This document shows positions 6,767-12,556 of a DNA stretch of 13,707 nt, one piece after another. The translations under genes and the position numbers were made by a program. Under the pieces are notes generated by a model. That model did no database searches, was not told the origin of the DNA, and worked only from the letters and a program-made list of their open reading frames with translations. Source of the stretch: Synechococcaceae bacterium WBB_10_009 (GTDB lineage Bacteria > Cyanobacteriota > Cyanobacteriia > PCC-6307 > Cyanobiaceae); NCBI GenBank assembly GCA_010030955.1, contig RHBP01000030.1, positions 1-13,707 on the forward strand, read 5' to 3'. The first letter of the stretch is position 1. Each line of letters begins with the position of its first letter.

Positions 6767-7330
6767 TTAGGCGGGAGAGCCCTCGGGCTCCAACACCAGC
6801 ACAGTGCTGCCGCCGTAGCGCTTCTGCCGCTGCAGCACCCACTCCGGAGCCAGGGGGGGCACCCGATCACTGGCGCACTCCAGCAGCAACAGGCCCGCGG
6901 GCCGCAGCCACTGGCCCGCCTGCACCGCTTGGCTGATGGCGCCGTAGAGCCCGGCGGCGTAGGGGGGGTCGGCGTAGATCAGATCGAAGGGCTCGATGCC
7001 CTGGGCCTGTTGCAGCCAGTGGGTCACCTCCTGCTGCACCACGGCCACCGCCGGTGCCGGATCCAGCCCCGAGGCCACCAACGCCAGGTTGGCCTTGGCC
7101 GTGGCAGCCATGCGCCGGTCCTGGTCCACCGCCACCACCGCCGCGGCCCCACGCTGCAGAGCTTCGCAGCCCATCACGCCGCTGCCGCAGCACAGATCCA
7201 GCCAGCGGGCGCCCCCCAGCTGTGGCGCCAGCATGTTCATCACCGCCAGCCGCACCCGTGAGGGGGTGGGCCTGGCGGTTTGCCCCGGCGGGCTGTGGAG
7301 CTTGCGTCCACCGCTGAGCCGCAGGCTCAT
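6767..7330 (-). CDS. rsmD: 16S rRNA (guanine966-N2)-methyltransferase RsmD
   Basis: This is a 187-aa Rossmann-fold methyltransferase. Residues 17-27 carry QTARPTPSRVR, the conserved N-terminal motif of RsmD; the S-adenosylmethionine loop is WLDLCCGSGVMGCEAL (43-58); the acidic end of beta strand 2 is VAVDQD (66-71); and the catalytic DPPY lies at 121-124 (FDLIYADPPY). The family methylates G966 of 16S rRNA during 30S assembly. The loop reads DLCCGSG where many homologues have DLFAGSG, a mild variation. The start is the ATG at 7328-7330, overlapping the hisH stop as ATGA; a longer frame reading through hisH is a shadow. It ends five bases from the petG stop on the other strand. Confidence 0.9.
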   Translation of the reverse strand: MSLRLSGGRKLHSPPGQTARPTPSRVRLAVMNMLAPQLGGARWLDLCCGSGVMGCEALQRGAAAVVAVDQDRRMAATAKANLALVASGLDPAPAVAVVQQEVTHWLQQAQGIEPFDLIYADPPYAAGLYGAISQAVQAGQWLRPAGLLLLECASDRVPPLAPEWVLQRQKRYGGSTVLVLEPEGSPA

Positions 7331-7956
7331 GGCCGCTCCGCCTCCAGCCAGCGCAGCCAGCGGCGCAGCAGGGCTTCCCCCGCCTCGGCGGATTTCTCCG
7401 GGTGGAATTGGCAGGCGCCCAGGCTGCCTTGCCACACGGCGGCGGTCACGGCCCCGGTGCCGAAGGCCACCCGGGCGGTGATGCAGGCGGGGTCCGCGGG
7501 CACCGCCGCGAAGGAGTGCACGAAATACATCCAGGCCTCCGGTGATCCCTCCGGCAGCAGCGGGCTGGCGCTGGCGGGCAGCAGGGGCTCCCAGCCCATG
7601 TGGGGGATCGGGTGGCCCGGGCAGCGGGGCAGGGCGGCCACGTGGCCGCGGATCAGTCCCAACCCCGGCCGTTGCCCCTCGTCGCTGCTGTCAAACAGCA
7701 ACTGCAGCCCCAGGCAGATGCCCAGCAGCGGCCGACCCTGGGCGCACCAGCCCTGGATGGCGGGCACCAGCCCCGATCCATGCAGCCGCTCCATGGCTGG
7801 ATCGAAGGCCCCTACCCCCGGCAGCACCAGGGCCCGGCAGGTGTCCATGGCCGTGGTGTTCTGCACCGCCACCACCGTGCAGCCCAGCCGCTCCAGGGCC
7901 CGCTGCACCGAGTGCAGGTTGCCCATGCCGTAATCGATCAGGCCGATGCGGGTCAT
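7327..7956 (-). CDS. hisH: Imidazole glycerol phosphate synthase glutaminase subunit HisH
   Basis: HisH (209 aa) releases ammonia from glutamine and passes it to HisF to make imidazole glycerol phosphate, in histidine synthesis with AICAR as by-product feeding purines. Visible: N-terminal IGLIDYGMGNLHSVQRAL, oxyanion strand PGVGAF (46-51), nucleophile Cys81 in GICLGLQLLF, and the His185/Glu187 pair in QFHPEKS. Length is normal. I chose the ATG at 7954-7956 because it overlaps the stop of the LOG gene (ATGA) and gives the standard MTRIGLIDYG beginning; the frame stays open six codons further upstream. Its own stop overlaps the rsmD start. hisF is not in this window. Confidence 0.96.
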   Translation of the reverse strand: MTRIGLIDYGMGNLHSVQRALERLGCTVVAVQNTTAMDTCRALVLPGVGAFDPAMERLHGSGLVPAIQGWCAQGRPLLGICLGLQLLFDSSDEGQRPGLGLIRGHVAALPRCPGHPIPHMGWEPLLPASASPLLPEGSPEAWMYFVHSFAAVPADPACITARVAFGTGAVTAAVWQGSLGACQFHPEKSAEAGEALLRRWLRWLEAERP

Positions 7957-8924
7957 GGCTGGGGCGTTGGGCACAGGCGTTGGCCAGGTTGCTCGATCGC
8001 CGCTTGCCCCTCCAGGGGCAGCCCGTTGAGCTGATCCAGCAGCTGGTAAAGCAGGCCGATGCGCCGGCGGTCGAGCTGGAACCGCAGGCAGGGCCGCAGG
8101 ATGCCGCGGCTGTCGCAGCTCTCACCCTGATGGATGCTGCCCTCCTCAACCAGTGCGGCGAAGTCGTGGTTGAGCCGCTGCAGCTGTGGGCCGCTCAGCT
8201 GGCCATGCAGCAGCAGCTCCAGGTTGTCGTCGGCGTATTGGGCGCCATGGAACACCCGGTAGAAGTGGCTGATGATCGCCATGGCTTCGCTGGCGGAGCT
8301 GGCCAGCTTGAGCAGGGTGGTGTCCTCCGGGGAGATCAGGCCACGGCTAACCAGCGCCTGGTGCATCTCCCCCAGCCACTCCCGCCAGAAGGGATCCCCG
8401 GGGGGCGCCAGCATCACCAGCGGAATCGGCATGGTGCGGCCCGTTTGGATCAGGGTGAGCGATTCGAACAGCTCATCAAAGGTGCCGAAGCCGCCTGGCA
8501 TCACCACCAGGGCATCGCTCTCCCGCAGAAAGAACAACTTGCGGGTGAAGAAATAGCGGAAGTGCAGCAGCCGCCCCTCGCAGGCGCTCACCGTGGGGTT
8601 GGCGTGTTGCTCAAACGGCAGCTCCACATTGAGGCCAATGCTGTTGTCGCAGCCGGCCCCGCTGTTGGCGGCCGCCATGATGCCGCCGCCGGCCCCGGTC
8701 ATCACCTCAAAGCCCTGGCGCACCGCCTCCACCGCCAGCTCCTGGGCCAGCCGGTAGGCCGGGTCGTCGCTGGGGGTGCGGGCGGAGCCGAACACCGACA
8801 CCTTGCGCGTCAGCCGATGCGGCGCAAACACGCTGAGGCCGTCGCGGATGTCCGCCAGGGCGCCGTTGATCAGCCGCCACTCATCGGCATCACCGCCGCT
8901 GCGGGCAATTTCCAGCAGGCTCAC
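7953..8924 (-). CDS. LOG-family protein (nucleoside-5'-monophosphate phosphoribohydrolase-like), long form
   Basis: The protein has 323 aa from the GTG at 8922-8924. The Rossmann-like LOG core spans residues about 40-220: VSVFGSART (42-50), TGAGGGIMAAANSGA (76-90), FRYFFTRK (122-129) and the signature PGGFGTFDE (143-151). LOG enzymes cleave ribose-5'-phosphate from nucleotides, releasing the base (cytokinin activation in plants; substrate unclear in bacteria). The ~100-residue C-terminal extension (from about 225) makes it longer than typical 180-200 aa LOG proteins. Start is uncertain: coding-like sequence in the same frame continues 32 codons upstream (SPLEALASELLSHPQRR...), right up to the trxA stop, but has no ATG, GTG or TTG. 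The stop overlaps the hisH start (ATGA), so it is in an operon with hisH and rsmD. Confidence 0.88.
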   Translation of the reverse strand: MSLLEIARSGGDADEWRLINGALADIRDGLSVFAPHRLTRKVSVFGSARTPSDDPAYRLAQELAVEAVRQGFEVMTGAGGGIMAAANSGAGCDNSIGLNVELPFEQHANPTVSACEGRLLHFRYFFTRKLFFLRESDALVVMPGGFGTFDELFESLTLIQTGRTMPIPLVMLAPPGDPFWREWLGEMHQALVSRGLISPEDTTLLKLASSASEAMAIISHFYRVFHGAQYADDNLELLLHGQLSGPQLQRLNHDFAALVEEGSIHQGESCDSRGILRPCLRFQLDRRRIGLLYQLLDQLNGLPLEGQAAIEQPGQRLCPTPQP

Positions 8925-9020
8925 GACGCTGCGCTCAATCGCACGCCGCTGCGGATGGGAGAGCAGCTCGGAGGCGAGGGCCTCGAGGGGGCTTTGCTCG
9001 GTGGGGCTCAGCGTTGGCGC

Positions 9021-9344
9021 TCAGAGGTACTTGGAGATGGTGCCGGAGAGGGTGGTCTTGGGCACGGCACCCACCACGGTGTCCACCTTCTGGCCGTCCT
9101 TGAACACCATCAGCGTGGGGATGCTGCGGATGCCGTACTGGCTGGCCACGTTGGGGTTCTCGTCGGTGTTGAGCTTGAACACCTTGATCTTGCCCTCAAA
9201 CTCCTTGGCGATTTCGTCCACGATCGGAGCCACCATGCGGCAGGGGCCACACCAGGGGGCCCAGAAATCAACCAGCACGGGCACATCGCTTTTGAGCACG
9301 TCTTGCTCGAAGGAAGCGTCGGTGACGGCAGCGGCGCTGGACAT
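9021..9344 (-). CDS. trxA: Thioredoxin TrxA (m-type-like)
   Basis: This 107-aa protein is a classical thioredoxin: VDFWAPWCGPCRMVAPI with the redox pair Cys32/Cys35, the buried Asp25 equivalent in VLVDFWA, cis-proline Pro76 in SIPTL, and the C-terminal G-A-V-P-K region. In cyanobacteria this protein carries electrons from ferredoxin or NADPH to targets in carbon metabolism and peroxide defence. I use the ATG at 9342-9344 (MSSAAAVTDASF), the usual length; a TTG four codons earlier is possible but would lie too close to the likely promoter start. It has its own promoter-like element just upstream, after the Yfr1 terminator, and it shares a reading frame with the following LOG gene, separated by one TGA. 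Confidence 0.97.
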   Translation of the reverse strand: MSSAAAVTDASFEQDVLKSDVPVLVDFWAPWCGPCRMVAPIVDEIAKEFEGKIKVFKLNTDENPNVASQYGIRSIPTLMVFKDGQKVDTVVGAVPKTTLSGTISKYL

Positions 9345-9368
9345 CCGAGGAGTCAACAGGGTTTTCGG

Positions 9369-9377
9369 AATCTAGCA
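9369..9377 (-). promoter_or_regulatory. Probable extended -10 promoter of trxA
   Basis: On the minus strand the sequence reads TGC-TAGATT, an extended -10 (TGn plus a 4/6 match to TATAAT). A transcript starting about seven bases downstream would have an 18-base leader before the ATG at 9344. No good -35 is seen, as is usual for extended -10 promoters. It lies downstream of the Yfr1 terminator, which would otherwise separate trxA from guaB3. Confidence 0.4.
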
Positions 9378-9436
9378 ACGCTGTTCGGCGATGGCCCAGC
9401 GGCTGCTGAAACTCGTTACCCGCGGGGTTGGCGCCC

Positions 9437-9468
9437 GAGAAAAGAGTGAAAGCCCGGACGCGCCGGGC
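9437..9468 (-). terminator. Intrinsic terminator of Yfr1 (and of guaB3 read-through)
   Basis: On the minus strand a perfect 6-bp stem GCCCGG / CCGGGC with a 5-base loop (CGCGT) is followed by TTTCACTCTTTTCTC. It forms the 3' hairpin of Yfr1 and would also stop transcription arriving from guaB3. Confidence 0.7.
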
Positions 9469-9505
9469 CAGGGGGTGTGAGGAGTGTGAGGGCCGAAGCC
9501 CGCAC
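9437..9505 (-). ncRNA. yfr1: Yfr1 cyanobacterial small RNA
   Basis: On the minus strand, in the guaB3-trxA spacer, three parts occur in the order known for Yfr1. First, a 5' hairpin at 9486-9505: GTG-C-GGGC closing a UUCG loop with GCCC-T-CAC. Second, at 9474-9485, the 12-base motif ACTCCTCACACC, identical to the ultraconserved single-stranded core of Yfr1. Third, a GC-rich hairpin (9452-9468) followed by a T-rich tail (TTTCACTCTTTTCTC) as terminator. The predicted RNA is about 59-69 nt, the size of known Yfr1 molecules. The guaB-trxA position is where Yfr1 was found in marine picocyanobacteria. Known role from other strains: an Hfq-independent trans-acting regulator that base-pairs with outer-membrane porin mRNAs and is needed for growth under stress. 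Exact ends are inferred. Confidence 0.93.
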
Positions 9506-9512
9506 GTCCTTG

Positions 9513-9518
9513 AGGCTA
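9513..9518 (-). promoter_or_regulatory. Candidate -10 element of yfr1
   Basis: The minus-strand hexamer TAGCCT (4/6 match to TATAAT) lies seven bases before the G that opens the first Yfr1 hairpin, so start of transcription would be near 9505. The -35 region (TGGTGA near 9537-9542, 18-base spacing) is a weak match. The element was chosen from its position relative to the RNA rather than from its sequence alone. Confidence 0.4.
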
Positions 9519-9550
9519 ACGCCGCTGTTCACCCCCTCACCAGGGGGGAA

Positions 9551-10714
9551 TCACTTGCCCATGCCCAGTTGCTGGGCTTTCTGGTACACCTTGCCTTCGG
9601 TGAGCAGTGACGGGGCCACCACCACCTCCACCTGCTGCATCTCTTTGAGGGTGCGGGCGCCGAGGGTGCCCATGGAGGTGCGAATGCAGCCCAGCAGGTT
9701 CTGGGTGCCGTCGTCGAGGGAGGCGGGGCCGCGCAGGATCTTTTCGAGGCTGCCGGTGGTGCCCACCTTGATGCGGGTGCCACGGGGCAGCACCGGGCTG
9801 GGGGTGGCCATGCCCCAGTGGAAGCCACGGCCGGGGGCCTCCGCCGCCCGGGCGATCGGCGAGCCGATCATCACGGCGTCGGCGCCGCAGGCCAGGCACT
9901 TGCAAATGTCGCCGCCGGTCACGATGCCGCCGTCCGCAATGATCGGCACATAACGGCCGCTCTCCGCCAGGTAGTCGGCCCGGGCGGCGGCGCAGTCGGC
10001 CACGGAGGTGGCCTGGGGGATGCCGATGCCCAGCACGCCGCGGCTGGTGCAGGCGGCGCCGGGGCCGATGCCCACCATCACGCCGGCGGCGCCGGCCCGC
10101 ATCAGCTTCAGGGCCACGTCGTAGGTGACGCAGTTGCCGATCACCACCGGCACGCCGAAGTCGCGGCACAGGGCCTCGAGATCCAGGCTTTGCTGCCCCT
10201 CCGGTCCGATGTGCTCCGTGCTGACCACCGTGGCCTGCACGAAGAAGAGGTCGGCCCCGGCCTCGGCGATCGCCTTGCCGAATTTGAGCGCCGCCACCGG
10301 GGTGGCGCTGACGGCGGCGATGCCGCCCCCTTGCTTGATCTCAGCGATGCGCTGGCGGATCAGGTCTTCCCGCACCGGCTGGCTGTAGAGCTCCTGCATC
10401 AGCGGCACGAACTCCTCCTTGCCCACCGCGGCGATGCGGTCCAGGGCGGGGTTGGGGTCGTCGTAGCGGCACTGCACCCCTTCGAGGTTGAGCACCCCCA
10501 GGGCCCCCTGTTTGGTGAGCTCCACGCACATGCCCACGTCCACCACGCCATCCATGGCGCTGGCGATGATCGGGATCTCGCGGCTCACGCCCCCCAGGGT
10601 CCAGCTGCTGTCGGTCACCGCCGGATCCACCGTGCGGCCCCCTGGCACGAGGGCGATCTCGTCGATGCCGTAGGCGCGACGAACGGTGCGGGATCGACCG
10701 AGCTGAATGTCCAC
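9551..10714 (-). CDS. guaB3: GuaB3-type IMP dehydrogenase family protein
   Basis: This 387-aa TIM-barrel protein lacks the CBS/Bateman domain that interrupts canonical GuaB, and has the length and N-terminus (QLGRSRTVRRAYGIDEIALVP) of the GuaB3 subfamily. The catalytic loop is GIGPGAACTSR (215-225) with Cys222 as the nucleophile that attacks C2 of IMP; the phosphate-binding segment IIADGGIVTGGDICKCLACGADAVMIGSP follows in the usual place (given here in two overlapping motifs: ADGGI and GADAVMIGSP). NAD-dependent oxidation of IMP to XMP is the first step of GMP synthesis; I recall that the Synechocystis GuaB3 was reported to act as an IMP dehydrogenase. The ATG at 10712-10714 is 66 bases after the CAAD gene. 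Yfr1 lies directly downstream on the same strand. Confidence 0.93.
   Translation of the reverse strand: MDIQLGRSRTVRRAYGIDEIALVPGGRTVDPAVTDSSWTLGGVSREIPIIASAMDGVVDVGMCVELTKQGALGVLNLEGVQCRYDDPNPALDRIAAVGKEEFVPLMQELYSQPVREDLIRQRIAEIKQGGGIAAVSATPVAALKFGKAIAEAGADLFFVQATVVSTEHIGPEGQQSLDLEALCRDFGVPVVIGNCVTYDVALKLMRAGAAGVMVGIGPGAACTSRGVLGIGIPQATSVADCAAARADYLAESGRYVPIIADGGIVTGGDICKCLACGADAVMIGSPIARAAEAPGRGFHWGMATPSPVLPRGTRIKVGTTGSLEKILRGPASLDDGTQNLLGCIRTSMGTLGARTLKEMQQVEVVVAPSLLTEGKVYQKAQQLGMGK
10266..10273. repeat. HIP1 palindrome GCGATCGC
   Basis: HIP1 octamer within guaB3, again in the extended GGCGATCGCC form. Confidence 0.8.
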
Positions 10715-10780
10715 CAGAGACCGTGATGCAATCGGGCCAAGCTATCAACCGACCCGTGGCGGCCCCGGCGTTGCGGCGCC

Positions 10781-11311
10781 TCAGCTGCGGCCGCGGAAGC
10801 TCTGCCAGCGCTGGCGCACGCCGTCGATCACCTGGCGGCGATCGCTGCTGCGCACCAGTTTGGTGAGCGCGAATTGCGCCACGGCGATGAGGCCCGCCAG
10901 CTCCATCAGGCCGGGCAGCAGGGGGATGCTGTCCAGCACCGCCAACAGGGCGCCATAGATCCGCAGCACCAGCAACAGGGCGATCAGGCCGGCCAGCAGG
11001 CTGAGGGGGGTGCGGGCCGCCTGCCACTGCTCCTGCAACTGGCCACTGGCCAGCCAGCCCTGCACCTTGCTCACCAGCAGATCCCATTCGCCGCCCCCGT
11101 CGCCGGAGGGGCTGTCGCTCGCCGGGGCTGCGGCCACGATCGGGGCCGGTGCGGCCGGTGTGGCCGGCACCACCACGGTGCTGGCCACCTGCGGTTCGTC
11201 GGGGCTTTGCTCGGCTGCGGGCTGCACGTCCTCGAGCGGCACGTCCACGGGGGAGGGATCAGCGTTCTGCAGCTGCTCCCCGTTCGGGGTGGGGGTGTCA
11301 GCGTCAGCCAT
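10781..11311 (-). CDS. CAAD-domain (CURT1-like) membrane protein
   Basis: The 176-aa protein has an acidic, Pro/Ala-rich N-terminal half (1-72), then a CAAD domain: an amphipathic helix (EWDLLVSKVQGWLASGQLQEQW, about 75-97), a membrane helix ending in LLLVLRIYGALLAV (about 103-126), the signature DSIPLLPGLMELAGL (127-141), a second membrane helix to about 151, and a basic C-terminal amphipathic helix (RSSDRRQVIDGVRQRW). CAAD is the cyanobacterial aminoacyl-tRNA synthetase appended domain; stand-alone forms are related to the plant CURT1 proteins that bend thylakoid membranes. A thylakoid location is therefore likely. It lies 57 bases after the DUF39 gene and 66 bases before guaB3, so it may share a transcript with either. 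Confidence 0.88.
   Translation of the reverse strand: MADADTPTPNGEQLQNADPSPVDVPLEDVQPAAEQSPDEPQVASTVVVPATPAAPAPIVAAAPASDSPSGDGGGEWDLLVSKVQGWLASGQLQEQWQAARTPLSLLAGLIALLLVLRIYGALLAVLDSIPLLPGLMELAGLIAVAQFALTKLVRSSDRRQVIDGVRQRWQSFRGRS
10838..10845. repeat. HIP1 palindrome GCGATCGC
   Basis: HIP1 octamer within the CAAD gene near its 3' end. Confidence 0.8.
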
Positions 11312-11368
11312 GGCTCCGGGGTTGGGCGCTCTGCGCAGGGAGCTTACGGCCGTTTTTCGGCGCTGGGC

Positions 11369-12511
11369 TCAGTCGAGGGGCTGCAGCGCAGCCCGTTTGG
11401 GCAGCGGTGCGAGGGGGGAACGCAGGGGAAAGCGACCGCTCTGCAGGTCGTGCACCAGGGCCTCGGCGATCTCCGCCGCCAGCCGCGGGCTGTGGGCGGG
11501 GGCGCAGCTCAGCCGCTTGTCCCCCAGGCGCAGCTCGCCGCCGTGGAGGGCCCCGTAGGGCACCCGCCCGAAGCTGGGCCGCACCCTCCTGGGGATGCCG
11601 TAATCGAGCACCGGGGCCTCCAGGTCGGCGTTGCCGGTGGCCGCCAGCCGCGCCACGGCCGCATCCAGCAGGGGCACCGGTGCCGCCAGCGCCACCAGCA
11701 GTCCGGTGTCGTCCCCCCCGAGGCGGCTGGCCCGCAGCCAGCGGGGGTTGAGGTCGTGCAGGTTCACCTCCACCGCCGCGCAGGCCCCCGGGCTGAGGGC
11801 TAGGCCATCCGGGCTCCGTTTCACCTGGGGGTTGTGGCCGCTGCCGGCGCCACTCACCCAGCCCAGCCCGCCGGCCACCAGCAGGGGTGAGCCGGGCCCA
11901 AGCGCCGCCAGGGCGGGCATGGTGAGGCCGATGCTGCCGGCGCCGCCGCAGCTGTAGAGGGCGCTCACCAGCGGCCCCAGCACGGGCCCCCAGGGGGTGG
12001 GGGTGATGCCGTCGCGGCTGCTCACGGCCACCACCCCGTTTTCCACCACACCCCGGTGCAGCAGCAGGCGCCCGGCACCGATCTGCTCCAGGGTGAGCTG
12101 GGTTTCCAGCTCCAGGCGTGGGTGCTGGTCGCCGCCGCCGCCGCTGGCGCTGAAGGGCACCGCGTCACCCCTGAGCAGGGCCTCCAGCGCCAGCGCACCG
12201 CCCTGGCCCAGGGGCAGCAGCAGGTCGGTGTTGCCGTGGCCCCCCTGCCCCTCCGCCGGCCCCAGCCGGAAGCGGCGGATGCGCATGGGGGGATCCGTGG
12301 GGCCCAGTTGCAGCAGCAGGCTGGCCTGGTTGGTGAATTCGGCGCTGCTCGCCACCACCACATGGGTGGCCGCGTAGGCCCGTTCCAGCCCCTGCTGCTC
12401 CACCTGGGCCCGGAAGGCCGCCGCCGTGGCCACCCGCAAGCGCCCCTGCCGTTGCAGCGCTTGCAGCTCCGCCTCGCTGCGGCTGGGGATGCTCCCGCTC
12501 AAGGCAGACAC
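11369..12511 (-). CDS. DUF39 / homocysteine-biosynthesis-like protein
   Basis: From the GTG at 12509-12511 this is 380 aa. The general pattern matches DUF39: ATHVVVASSAEFTNQASLLL (48-67), PPMRIRRFRLG (74-84), ALEALLRGDAV (108-118), GGGDQHPRLELETQLTLEQI (125-144), PVLGPLVSALYSCGGAGSIG (176-195), LVAGGLGWVSGAGSGHNP (211-228), and VLDYGIPRRVRPSFGRVPYGAL (301-322). In methanogens DUF39 proteins incorporate sulfide to make homocysteine from aspartate semialdehyde. Here the positions where I expect the archaeal cysteines read other residues, so activity may differ. The reading frame stays open far upstream, but that part is antisense to gyrA. TTG at 12500-12502 is an alternative start; there is no ATG nearby. 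Diverges from gyrA. Function moderately supported. Confidence 0.78.
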   Translation of the reverse strand: MSALSGSIPSRSEAELQALQRQGRLRVATAAAFRAQVEQQGLERAYAATHVVVASSAEFTNQASLLLQLGPTDPPMRIRRFRLGPAEGQGGHGNTDLLLPLGQGGALALEALLRGDAVPFSASGGGGDQHPRLELETQLTLEQIGAGRLLLHRGVVENGVVAVSSRDGITPTPWGPVLGPLVSALYSCGGAGSIGLTMPALAALGPGSPLLVAGGLGWVSGAGSGHNPQVKRSPDGLALSPGACAAVEVNLHDLNPRWLRASRLGGDDTGLLVALAAPVPLLDAAVARLAATGNADLEAPVLDYGIPRRVRPSFGRVPYGALHGGELRLGDKRLSCAPAHSPRLAAEIAEALVHDLQSGRFPLRSPLAPLPKRAALQPLD

Positions 12512-12532
12512 CGACGCGATGACCGATAAAAT
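12505..12532 (+). promoter_or_regulatory. Probable sigma-70 promoter of gyrA
   Basis: CAGACA (12505-12510, 4/6 to TTGACA), a 16-base spacer, and TAAAAT (12527-12532, 5/6 to TATAAT) precede the gyrA ATG by 24 bases, giving an expected leader of about 18 bases. The -35 element overlaps the first codons of the divergent DUF39 gene. Confidence 0.5.
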
Positions 12533-12556
12533 GTGTTCTAACCAAAGCTGTTGCGA

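Noticed and set aside
6583..6870. Longer N-terminus for cytM
   Set aside because: It would run antisense through petG and add Arg/Pro-rich sequence unlike any cytochrome; CytM length fits the ATG at 6582.
7542..9449. A 635-codon open frame on the plus strand opposite hisH, LOG and trxA
   Set aside because: It is a GC-rich shadow: the translation is low-complexity Ala/Gly/Gln/His-rich, and three well-known proteins are encoded on the other strand.
9428..9610. 60-codon plus-strand frame in the guaB3-trxA spacer
   Set aside because: It is antisense to Yfr1 and the end of guaB3, has no ribosome-binding site, and the non-coding RNA explains the region.
9818..10726. A 302-codon plus-strand frame opposite guaB3, and similar long frames opposite chlI (1966-3009) and DUF3370 (2955-3668)
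   Set aside because: All are His/Ala/Gly-rich antisense shadows caused by few stop codons in high-GC DNA.
11349..11361. Hairpin GCCG-TTTTT-CGGC between DUF39 and the CAAD gene
   Set aside because: Only a 4-bp stem with no T-run after it on either strand; too weak to call a terminator.
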